From Protula sp. h YS-2021 (taxonomy: Eukaryota; Annelida; Polychaeta; Sabellida; Serpulidae): DNA of 64,000 bases. Below the pieces are notes generated by a model. It made no database searches. It was not told the origin of the DNA and saw only the letters and a program-made list of their open reading frames with translations. Positions 32,401 through 42,599 of this stretch are shown here, in pieces; positions within the stretch are counted from its first letter, which is position 1, and every line of letters begins with the position of its first letter. The position numbers and the translations under genes are program-made. The stretch covers positions 20,003,907-20,067,906 of the forward strand of contig OX457033.1 of the NCBI GenBank assembly GCA_949752745.1. Reading direction: 5' to 3'.

Positions 32401-35400
32401 CCAACGACACAGCGTCACTGCGCCAATACGTCACGTAGTCAAGACAATACAGTGTCATGACGGCCACCCAACGACACAGCGTCGCTGCGCCAATACGTCA
32501 CGTAGTCAAGAAAATACAGTGTCATGACGGCCACACAACGACACAGCGTCACTGTGACAACACGTCATGTAGTCAAGACAATACAGTGTCATGACGATCA
32601 CACAACGAAATAGCCTCACTGTGACAACAAACGAAAAAACTAAACATCCAAAGCTGAAACATTTCAAACCTTACTTTTCTGAACAGTTGCGAATTCAAAA
32701 GATTTTACACAGAGAAATACCTCGAAATTTCTGCTAAACGAAGAAATTACACTTCAATGATACATTTAAAAGCATAATAGAGAAAATCAAAACCACACTG
32801 CATCTCTTTTTTTTTTTTGTTGGTTCACCTGATACATGCCGACGCCTATGTGCTTGGGTTCTATCTTCACTAACTCCGCCAGAGGGTCCTGCAGTCTGCG
32901 GGCTATTGAGACTTATGAAGAAAAATAACGAAATAAGAAAACTACATAAAATAAAAGAAACAAAAACGGAAATCCCCTATACATTTAAACTACACATTCC
33001 ACGGTAGTTTTCATGATTCCGTCAGTTTCACATTATTGTCACCTACTCTAGACGGCGAATATTGTTTAATTATGCCACTTACCTGCCCCTCTGATGGTGA
33101 CGTCATATCCGGGTAACTCCCGCTTGGCTTCCGCCGAGGCGCTGTAGACAGACGCACCCGACTCATCCACTATGCTACAGGCAAAATTCAAAAAAAAAAA
33201 TCAGTCACACAGCGAAATTACACAGGAAATGTTACAACGACAGGATCAGTACGCTGACTCATGTATCTCGTAAGCATTGCATAGTACTACTTTTTTACGT
33301 GTAATTTTTATTTTAATTTGCTCATTTTATCTTCTGATCTTGCTTAGAACTTGAATCCCTCAGCTCTCAATTCTTCCTTTGATGTCTCAAACGTTAATTA
33401 GCGTCGTCTTCCCCAAGTTATTCCTTACCAATACTGGACGTTAAGGGGCTTGAAAAGTCCCCCGGCTATACAGTCCGAGAAGAACGCCTCCGTTTCGCGG
33501 CACGCTGTTCCGTTCCCTATGGCAACCGTCTCGCACCTGCAATGTCCACGTCACTGCTTCAATCGCACAAAACGGCGCTTTAGTTATCGAGACAAAAAAA
33601 AATTATCGACTAGCAGATGACAACACAGTAACAGGAGGCGAGAGATGTCAACAACACTGAAACTCGTCAATTTCTCGAGTTAATCGCAATTTCTTACTTC
33701 AAAGGGAACCTCCTCAAAAGAAACACGCGAAAAGCAAATTTCTGAGGATGTCCTGGTATTTATTTCAATCACTTTATTAGCCCAGCTTACGTTACACGTA
33801 AGCTGGGGTATTCCTATCGGTCTGCAGATGGCGTCCGTTAGTTAGTTAGTTCGTTAGTTAGTTGTTTATTTAGTAAACTTTGTTTCAAAATGCATCTGCT
33901 CCTACAATTTTGCTCCGATGTCATTTATTTTTGGTGTGAGGCATCCCTAAGGGGTCGTGCTTGTGCTTTTCTAGTCGATCGGGTGATTTTTGAATTTTTG
34001 GGGAATTTAAAAAAAAAAAATTGAAGTGTATCTCCTCCTACATTTTTGACCCGATGTCATTTATTTTTGGTGCGAGGCACCCCTACAGGGTCGTGCATAC
34101 GGCTTGTGCTATTTTAATCGATCGGACAATTTTTGTATTTTTGGGGAATTTTTTAAGCAAAAATTTCGAAAATAATTCAAAAACCATCTACTCCTACAAT
34201 TTTTTAGTCATTTTAGTCATTTATTTTTTAGTATGAGGCACCCTAAAGGGTCTTGCATACGGCTTGTGCTATTTTAGTCGATCGGACAATTTTTGTATTT
34301 TTGGGGAATTTTTTAAGAAAAATTTTCAAAAATAATTCAAATTGCATCTCCTCCTACATTTTTGAACCGATATCATGTATTTTCGGTGTGAGGTATCCCA
34401 AAGGGATCGTGCGCACGGCTTGTGCTTTTGTAGTCGATCGGATAATTTTTGAATTTTGGGGAATTTTGAAGAAAAGCTTTTAAAATGTATATCCTCCTAC
34501 ATTTTTGTTCCACTATCGTTCATTTTTGGCATGAAGCTCACCTAAGGGGTCCTACATACGATTCATGCTTTTTTAGTCGATCGGGCAAGTTTTGTATTTT
34601 TGGAGAATTTTTGAAGAAAAAACTTCAAAATGCATTTCCCCCTACAGTTTTTAACCGATTTCATTTATTTTGGGTTTGAAGCATCAATAAGGGGTCCTGT
34701 GAGCATTTCTAGTCGATCTGGTGATTTTTGCATTTTTGTTAAATTTTTGAAAAAAAAAACCTTCAAAATGCATCTCCTTTTGCAGTGTTTATCCTATTTC
34801 ATTTATTTTTTGTATGAGGCATCGCTAGGTGGGTCGGGCATATGGCTTGTGCTTTTTGACTCGATTTGGGAATTTCTTATTTTTGTGTATAATTTTTGAA
34901 GAAAATACCTCAAAATGCATCTTCTGCTACAGTTTTGATCCGATATCATTTATTTTGGGTGTGAGGCATGCTTGGGGGCTCTTGAATGCGGCTTATGCTT
35001 TTTGAGTCGATCAGGGGATTTTGGGGGAATTTTTGAAGAAAAAAATTCAAAATGCATTTCCTCCTACAGTTTGTATCCGATTTCATTTATTTTTGAGGCA
35101 TCGTTAGGTGGGTCGGGCATACGGCTTGTGCTTTTTGACTCGATTTAAGTATTTCTTATTTTTGTGGGTAATTTTTTGAAGAACATACCTCAAAGTGCAT
35201 CTTCTGCTACAGTTTTGATCCGATATCATTTAGTTTGAGTGTGAGGCATGCTTGGGGGCTCTTGAATGCGGCTTATGCTTTTTGAGTCGATCAGGGGATT
35301 TTTGGGGAATTTTTGAAGAAAAAAATTCAAAATGCATTTCCTCCTATAGTTTGTATCCGATTTCATTTATTTTTGAGGCATCGTTAGGTGGGTCGGGCAT

Positions 35401-38400
35401 ACGGCTTGTGCTTTTTGACTCGATTTGGGAATTTCTTATTTTTGTGGGTAACTTTTTGAAGAACATACCTCAAAGTGCATCTTCTGCTACAGTTTTGATC
35501 CGATATCATTTAGTTTGGGTGTGAGGCATGCTTTGGGGCTCTTGGAATACGGCTTGTGCTTTTGAGTCGATCAGGGGATTTTTGGGGAATTTTTGAAGAA
35601 AAAAAATCAAAATGCATTTCCTCCTACAGTTTTTTTTTTTTTTTTTGGGGGGGGGGGGGGAGAATTTTTGAAGAAAAAAATCAAAATGCATTTCCTCCTA
35701 CAGTTTTTATTCGATTTCATTTCTTTTTGGAATGAGACGTCACTCGAAGAGTCTGGTATATGGTTCGTGCTTTTTGACTCGATTTGGCAATTTCTGAATT
35801 TTGAGGGAAATTTTTGAAGAAAATACCTTAAAATGCATCTTCTGCTACAGTTTTGATCCGATATAATTTATTTTGGGTTTGAGGCATGCTCCTGGGATCT
35901 TGAATAAGGCTTGTGCTTTTTGAGTCGATCAGGGAATTCTTTGGGAATTTTTGAAGAAAAAAATTCAAAATGCATTTCCTCCTACAGTTTTTATCCGATT
36001 TCATTTATTTTTGGTGTGAGGCATGCTTGGGGACTCTTCATGCGGCTTATGCTTTTTGAGTCGATCAGGAGATTTTTGGGGAATTTTTGAAGAAAAAAAT
36101 TCAAAATGCATTTCCTCTACAGTTTTTATCCGATTTCATTTATTTTTGATATGAGGCATCGTTAGGTGGGTCGGGCATACGGCTTGTTCTTTTTGACTCG
36201 ATTTGGGAATTTCTGATTTTTGTGGGTAATTTTTGAAGAAAATACCTCAAAATGCATCTTCTGCTACAGTTTTGATCCAATATCATTTAGTTTGGGTTTG
36301 AGGCATGCTCTGGGGATCTTGAATACGGTTTGTGCTTTTTGAGTCGATCAGGGGATTTTGGGTAAATTTTTGAACAAAAAAAATTGAAGTGCATTTCCTC
36401 CTTCATTTTTTATGCAATTTCATTTGAAGGGGTCCATGCATAAACTTGATAACTCCACTTATCAGGAAAATGCACTATTACCACCACGGTATTTCTTGGC
36501 CTCTGTGCTATCACATATGTGAGTCTTACACCTCAAAACCGATTAGAAGTGGGCATTTTTGAGGAAAATGCGATGGGAAAACCCTATGTTTGTTACTAAA
36601 ATTTCAAACTTTTAAGGCGTTTTTCTCCACTGCTGATAACTGCAGTTATCAAGTTTATGCATGGACCCCTTCATTTATTTTTGGTATGAGCCGTCTCTAG
36701 GGGGTCATGCATACGGCTTGTACCTTTTGAGTGAATTGAAAATTATTCGGAATTTTTGAAAAAAAAAATTGACATGCGAAACTGTCTGAAATGCAGATAT
36801 CGCATCAACGCACGTTAACCAAGGTTGCGCACTGGTCCAAAATGCGAAATGCGCATCAGCGCAAGTTAAATCAACATGCGCACTGGTCTAAAAGAAGAAC
36901 CGCGCATCAACGCAAATTAAATAAACCTGCGCACTAGTTCAAAATAAGAGCGAACCGCGCATTAACGGAAGCTACATAAACATGCGCATTGGTCTAAAAT
37001 AAGTACCATGCATCAACGCAAGTTAATTAAACATGCGCACTGGTCTGAAATGCGAACCGCGCATCAATGCAAGCTAAGTAAACATGCGCACTGGCCCGAA
37101 ATCCGAACCGCTCATCAACGGAAATTGAATAAATATGCGCCCTTGTCCGAATGCGAACCGCGCATCGACGCGTTAAATAAACATGCGCACTGGTCCAATG
37201 TTGAATGGTCCGAAATGATAACCGCGCATCAACGCAAGTTAAATAACATGGGCACTGGTCCGAAATGCGAACTGCGCAGCAATGCATGTTAAATAAACAT
37301 GCGATCTGCATTATAAAGGAAAAAATATATACAGTAAGAATTAGAACTTTACCTTTTGAGAGTGCATGAGGTTCGAAACATTGACTCCAACTGCAGTTAT
37401 TAACGAAGTCCTACGCTCTGCACACTACTCTACAGACTATAAAATCTTCCCCCTTTCTTCCCCCTTTTCCCCTTTTTGTCCCCTTACAGTAGGCGCATGT
37501 TTCTCTGCCTGTGGTAAATCTGTGTATGTATTTATCGGTCTAAGTTCGGGCAGTTGCTATATTAATTATTTAGCTTGCTCTTTGCCATCTCGTCTTTTGA
37601 AGCCCAATTTTTAAGGGAAATTCCCTTGCTCCTGCACGCTGGAATTGATCTTATCGCTTTTCGTAAGCTAGGACTTTGTCCTTGGACAAACTTGTTTATT
37701 CTTTATTCAACAGTGCACTTGGCTAAAGGGGAGAGTTTATATTCTGTCGAAAACATGCTTAAAATTGTAATATTTTCTCTTCTGAATTCTATTTTAAGTT
37801 TTAATTTTAAGAAAAGATTGACATGGACAAAAGCAGCTTATAAGTGACCACGCTTTCACGGACTTGTTTTTCAGAATGACCTCCTTGATCTTCTCTGCTT
37901 CTTTCTGGTCGGACGCTTTGGTCTTGTGTAAATACGCGACCCCAGTATCCAGCACGCATCCTGCAACAGCCGGTAAGAAAGTGACACGCCCTTTATAACC
38001 TAGAATGTTGCCCAACACCCCCACCCACCATCCCCTCCAAAAAATAAATCTACCCTGCAGCAAACCTTCAATTTAGACAGGCAAATGATTGGACAATTAA
38101 AAGGTTATAATCAACAACTCGTGACATCTGGGAGCCAAAGGTATCTATTTGGTGAAAACACATCGCAAACATTGGTGAAAAAAACATCGCAAACATTCTC
38201 AACTAATCGCCCCGATGATCTAACGAATTTCACGAATCACAAACTAGCATACGCACCCGTTGAAGACGTCACAGCATATTTACAGCCATGGTGGAACCCA
38301 GGGTCGACACCCAAAACTACTTTGCCCTTGACTGGGGGCGTCAACAGTAACCTCTTCAGGTTGGCGGCAAACACATCAATGGATGCTTGCTCGGCTCGCT

Positions 38401-41400
38401 TGTTCAACTCCGACCTGTGATTAGGAGAAAAGAGTAAACACGCCAATGGCAAATTTTGTTCGTCTCATATCTCCAGAATCAAAACACTTTCGAAATCAAG
38501 ATATATATAATATATATATATACGTGTCAAGAACTCTGAACCGGTACCCAAACATTGCTCTCAATCTTCTCAATCCAAGTCTGTGGCGTGAATTACCGTT
38601 ATGATATAGCAGAGGTCATCTTTTGTGTTGCCAGTCATCCAGGCCGTGAACATCAAAACTTGGTTACATGCAGATCGACCCATCGGTCAATTAAATGCCA
38701 AGTCTCCGGCAGCTCGCCCCGCGGGATTGACAGGGTGCAGTGGATATATCGTCACCCCTGGGGAAATTGAAGCACTACTATTGGCTGAGGGCTCCGCATC
38801 TCTGATGCCTTTGTTTATCGTTTCTTCCAGGAAGGTGAGGCAATGGATGGGAGAAATGCACTTCTCCCGGCTGACAGAGAAATCGAGCGAAATTAACAAA
38901 TGACTCCCATGGTTCACACCTTTTCTGCCGTTATGAAGAAATCATGATAGCAGATGAAGCATCCGGCAAACGCTTTCGGTTACTAAGGTGGTAGATTCCA
39001 CCTCCTATTGACCCGGGCTCACTACTCTGTTTTCCCAACATAGTATTTGACTGAGAATCATCGTAACCATCGATGCGCTCCTCCCCCCTCCTCCCCCCCC
39101 CCCCCTTCTTACCCTTCTGTTTATTTTTCTGAAAGCGTTTCAGAGACAATTCACCAGTTACTTCACTGTTAATACGAACCTTGCCTGGCGCAGAATAAGA
39201 GGCTCGATGAGCCGCTTAAAGCCATCCTGTATGCTGTGTGTCATCAACTCCTCCAGCTTTCCCCTGTGGTAGTGCTTCAACCAGAGCGACCTCAGGCGCC
39301 CCTGGAATGCCTCTCTCTCACGCTCCGCCAGCGTGAACTTCACGCTGAGTGCCTTCACGTTCTCTCCTCGGTTTATCGCAAGCACCTGCAGCAAAAAAAA
39401 AAAACTCAAATCCATATAACCTGTTGCCTCAGTTTTCACCACCGTTAGTTTTTCTGCCAAAAATAATGGAAGGAAGGTTGATTAAAAAATCGGAAAAAAA
39501 TATATAAACCGGTCCAATCATGAAAGAGAATATCTCTTGACGTTGCCAGGTTTAGCTGTCCAATTTGGATTTCGAACATCAAGCTAATTTCATCCAAAAC
39601 CAACAGGTTATGCTTGTTTTTGCTCTAACAGAACACAGCTACTTTATGAAAAAAGTTTTTCGTTGTCGCAACTTCAAATTCTTTAGGGCACATGAGTTCT
39701 TTAATTCAAGTAACTGTAATTGTATTAATCTAAATACAGACAGGAAATATTGTTAAGGTACCTGGTGCGGTCTAATGTAATTAATATTGAATTTCTTGTC
39801 CAAATAATCAGCAAATTTCGTCACATCAACAGTTGTTTTCTTCGCCTCTAATATAAAGTCAGCATAAAACCAATCATAAAAATAATAATACTAGTTACAA
39901 CAATCTAATTATGACGTCAAACTTTTGATTATAACGTCAAAATGAAACATCGTAGACAACACCCAAAGTCCTAACTGTCCACTGGAAGTTGGTGTCACAT
40001 TACGTCAAATTAACACAAGCAATTCGGGAACTTCTCGGTGAGAGCCAGTGCACTTTAAGGCTGGTTTCCATAAATACAGTCTCCATTTTGACCAATTTTT
40101 GGCAAACTTAATCCTCTGTCGCTGTAACGGTTATAGTGTGGTTGTTTCCAAGCGGTAATATTATGTGGTGGTATTATTAATTTTTGAGGTATTAGAAAGA
40201 AGGTACTCTTGTGTGTTACCGTTATTGGCGCCATTTTTGGCCGTTGCTGGCTTCTTCGCCTCCGACACCTCTATGGAGATATCGCCAAACCGACCGCGCT
40301 CATGACCCGATCTGAAACGTCACGACACATCCGTATCAACCACGTGATCACTCTCATGTGCGGATGAAACACACCCTCATTGACCCCCAAATAACCCTCA
40401 TGTACGCAATGAAGCACACCCTTACCGGCCATGTTGAAAACCTGAACCCAACAGCGGACCGAATGCCGTCCATATACAAAAACGAGATGTGATCTACTTT
40501 TGTTATTTTCTCTCCGTCTCATTTATTTTCCTGTTGAAGGATAAAACCAGAGCCAGGCACTTACAGCTTGCGCACCCTGGCCAGTGTCTCCTCGTCCTTG
40601 GACATTCTGTCGGCGATGATGTGTTGCACGCCGCTAGACACCTCCTCCCGCGAGCTCATGCCTACAGCGTACACACACTCACAACGACGCCGTGGTTAAC
40701 ATCCCACTACAGCTTCACTATCCACCGTTCAAATGACTCGAAGGAAACGACTGTTTTTTCTTCAACATTAATTACAATGCTATTGGCACTGACAAAGTAC
40801 CAGCGCGTCAATATCCCACTTAGCTGGGAAAAGCAATTACCGGGTATAATATCGGCCTACCTATTGTAGGATGTAAAAACTCTCTACACTGCTTGGATGT
40901 AACAAATGTCTACCTTTTTGGGACGTAACAACGGCCAACTCAGGTGAAACAACGGCTTATACTTCTCAGATGTAACAAAGACCACCTACTTTGGGATGTA
41001 ACAAAGACCTACCTTTCTTGGATGTAACAACGGCTGCTGCAAGGATATCCTCCTTCAGTGATCTCCCTGATCCCGCTATGACGTCATTAGCCAATCCTTC
41101 CAGACCCAGTTCTTTGGCCCTCTCTGCCAGACTCCGCTTGCTGCCACTTTTAAACGGGGCGCTCTGAATGAGACAGAACAAGAATGAGTTTCTCGGGCTG
41201 CCCCCTGCAGGAAGGCCATGATTGACTCGTGTTGTTTTCACACAACTGGTGCACTTAAGTCTTAAAACTGAACAAAAACACTCCGAGTATAACCGAAACA
41301 CGTTGCATTTTCCTTTGCCTCTAAACGCTACGCTTCTAAGCTCAAAAAAACAATCTGTCGTGTTAGAATATTTTGCTCCATTTGTATCTACAGCCATTTA

Positions 41401-42589
41401 AATGGACAAACACAGCAACTCATTCAGCGTCCGGGATAGAGAAATTTATTTCGCTTTTTGCGAACGGGACGGAGTGCGCACTCCAGGCACACATCTACAT
41501 GTGACATACCAAGTGCTCCACTTCGGTCAGAGTTTTTGCTGACTTCAGTGCCCGCTCCAGCTTCGCAGTCATCTTCTCCTTGTGCTGTGGATTAGTTAAA
41601 AGCTTGACCACTTTCTCTTTCACCGTCCTGTAATCAGAGCGATAACAATAAAGGAAACAGTGGTATCGTTTCTGAAAATAAAAGCGAGACCCAAGAAATT
41701 TTCCTTTGTATCAGTATTTTTTTTTTTTTTTTTTTTTTTTTGTCTTGAAATGCCACCATCCGGCGACGAAGGGTGGAAACTCGAAAAATCGTTTATTTTT
41801 TAAGAATCGTTTTTATTTTTTGGTTCAAATCGAACTAAGTCAATGTATCCTTTTGATAATGATTTAACTGGCGTTCTGACACCAAACACTGCTTCTACGT
41901 TCCGGTCAACATTTTTAAAAAAGAAAAAAATTACTGACTTCAGAACCGACCAACCAGATTACAGCATTGGTCTATGTCGTGTAACAATTTAATTCCTTAC
42001 TTGAGTTCTTCATACTTCTGTTTGACCTCCCGCAGTTTATCTGGATCCATGCCCTTAGTGGCTGACTGCCTGTATCTGTGCAAGCAAGGCCGATGATGTC
42101 AAATTAGTAAAGCTCTTCTTGCGTTTTAATAAAATTTAAAACCTCAGTTCAACTGACGCATTTCTTATGACAATGCTGTAAACCCTCACACGAAATGTCA
42201 CTCTGCAATGGATTTCAAAAGCGACGCTTAAAAATTTGCACTATGCACGTAAATTATTTTAAGGTCACGTAAACTGCCTAGTATGTATTTGAACAACAAA
42301 TTTTGCCAACTACCCGCATAATAACACAAGTGAAAAATGCAAATCGACGGAATACAATAAACAAAACTCGTCGATTGTCACTGCTTACCGTGCAATAAAC
42401 GGGATAGTATTGTCCTGGTCAAACAGACTGAGTGTGTTAGCCACAGCTCTTTCCTCCCAACACACACAGATGGAAACCTCGTGAGTTATGTCCCATGTGA
42501 CGTCAGTGTCAGCCATTACTTCCGATTTCTTCATGGCTGGTTCTCCAGCTGTGTCCTTTGCTTGGTACAGTTGAAATCCTCTCGATAAC
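28695..42589 (-). CDS. SRBD1: SRBD1 (Tex-family S1 RNA-binding protein), 20 exons
   Basis: Exons in coding order: 42389-42589, 42001-42075, 41510-41627, 41013-41163, 40565-40661, 40220-40311, 39762-39847, 39180-39385, 38257-38414, 37852-37960, 33429-33536, 33083-33174, 32829-32911, 31373-31479, 30848-31021, 30534-30574, 30190-30319, 29763-29833, 29338-29442, 28695-28975 (TAG). All joins keep phase and nearly all have GT..AG. This gives ~828 codons, all four Tex regions in order; vertebrate SRBD1 is about 1,000 residues, so the N-terminal ~150-170 residues or first exon(s) are missing or unseen. Tex proteins bind nucleic acid and are linked to transcription. Two donors (GTTCGT at 39179-39174, GTGGTC at 37851-37846) are weak. 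No stop or frameshift was seen; the gene looks functional. Confidence 0.93.
29763..30574 (-). CDS. SRBD1: SRBD1 exons 16-18: Lys-rich linker and NPLD..IHPE block
   Basis: Exon 16 is only 41 nt ([12 protein letters not shown]). Exon 17 begins with a basic stretch ([18 protein letters not shown]), plausibly a nuclear-localisation-type linker, then [18 protein letters not shown]; exon 18 gives [17 protein letters not shown]. The small exon is supported by good splice sites and by phase on both sides. Confidence 0.85.
30848..31479 (-). CDS. SRBD1: SRBD1 exons 14-15: helix-hairpin-helix region
   Basis: Exon 14 has [20 protein letters not shown] then [16 protein letters not shown]; exon 15 has [40 protein letters not shown] and QQCAGFVRI. 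This is the Tex HhH pair (GLN..LA..IV.YR...G.F..R..L..V...G...F.Q.AGF.RI), a DNA/RNA-binding fold. Confidence 0.93.
31166..31321. repeat. Two fragments of SRBD1 exon 14 3' end in the next intron
   Basis: Exon 14's 3' part and donor (plus strand ACCTGAGCAGGACCTCGCTG then GACGTGTTGAGGTCGATGCC) reappear, degraded, at ~31166-31215 and ~31279-31321, each followed by TGTGTG / GGGG runs. This looks like local replication slippage involving G-rich tracts. Confidence 0.7.
31740..32625. repeat. 67-bp minisatellite in SRBD1 intron
   Basis: About 13 units with starts near 31787, 31852, 31918, 31986, 32053, 32119, 32186, 32253, 32320, 32387, 32454, 32521, 32588. Shared words: TCATGACGGCCACCCAACGA, CACAGC, ACGTCACGTAGTC and CAATACAGTG. 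Older, looser units run left to ~31480 (TGGCAACACAACAACACAAC). Confidence 0.95.
32829..38414 (-). CDS. SRBD1: SRBD1 exons 9-13: YqgF/RuvX-like domain
   Basis: Exon 9 has [18 protein letters not shown] (the G.DPG first strand of the RNase H-like YqgF fold). Exon 10 has [18 protein letters not shown], exon 11 [17 protein letters not shown], exon 12 [20 protein letters not shown], and exon 13 [20 protein letters not shown] then HIGVGMYQ. These are the family's most conserved blocks. Intron 10 (33537-37851, 4.3 kb) is the longest and is filled with satellite DNA. Confidence 0.93.
33781..33807. repeat. 11-bp perfect inverted repeat
   Basis: CCCAGCTTACG - TTACA - CGTAAGCTGGG, just before a GTTAG(T) run and the satellite; probably an end of a dispersed element. 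Confidence 0.65.
33880..36775. repeat. ~145-bp satellite array in SRBD1 intron 10
   Basis: About 18 to 20 monomers of 131-160 bp, each with (A/T)CGAT(C/T)(A/G/T)GG near 33976, 34119, 34278, 34434, 34578, 34714, 34861, 35006, 35138, 35288, 35419, 35565, 35779, 35925, 36059, 36197, 36346. From ~34860 on, two monomer types (GTCGATCAGGGGATTTT and CTCGATTTGGGAATTTC) alternate, a dimeric higher-order unit of ~280 bp. A poly-T/poly-G run interrupts at 35631-35660. Interrupted by an inserted MITE at 36426-36672. Confidence 0.9.
36426..36672. mobile_element. 247-bp MITE inserted in satellite monomer
   Basis: Terminal inverted repeats of ~40 bp (GAAGGGGTCCATGCATAAAC TTGATAACT... and its complement ending CATGGACCCCTTC) with two mismatches. 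Flanked by ATTT at 36422-36425 and 36673-36676. Removing it with one ATTT restores the normal monomer TTTCATTTATTTTTGG, so the insertion site is demonstrated by the surrounding repeat. No ORF. Confidence 0.9.
36785..37312. repeat. ~52-bp CG-containing tandem repeat
   Basis: About 10 imperfect units with ACCGCGCATCAACGCAAGTT, AATAAACATGCGCACTGGTC and CGAAATGCGA. Still inside SRBD1 intron 10, directly after the satellite. Confidence 0.9.
39180..40661 (-). CDS. SRBD1: SRBD1 exons 5-8: middle helical region
   Basis: Exon 5 ([18 protein letters not shown]), exon 6 (acid/Lys linker ending [13 protein letters not shown]), exon 7 ([19 protein letters not shown]) and exon 8 ([15 protein letters not shown] ... 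EPLILRQA). The segment before and across [12 protein letters not shown] matches the Tex 'F..YFD..EPI..IPSHR.LA.NRGE' block. Confidence 0.9.
41013..42589 (-). CDS. SRBD1: SRBD1 exons 1-4: Tex N-terminal helical region
   Basis: Exon 1 (42389-42589) ends [15 protein letters not shown], matching the Tex 'LL.EG.TVPFIARYRKE' signature; exon 2 continues [17 protein letters not shown]. Exon 3 encodes [14 protein letters not shown], and exon 4 opens with [20 protein letters not shown], corresponding to the Tex 'PYK...T.A..AR..GLEPLA' stretch. The acceptor of exon 1 (ttcgtag) implies at least one earlier exon; an internal ATG ([11 protein letters not shown]) is an alternative start. Confidence 0.9.
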
Positions 42590-42599
42590 CTACGAACAC

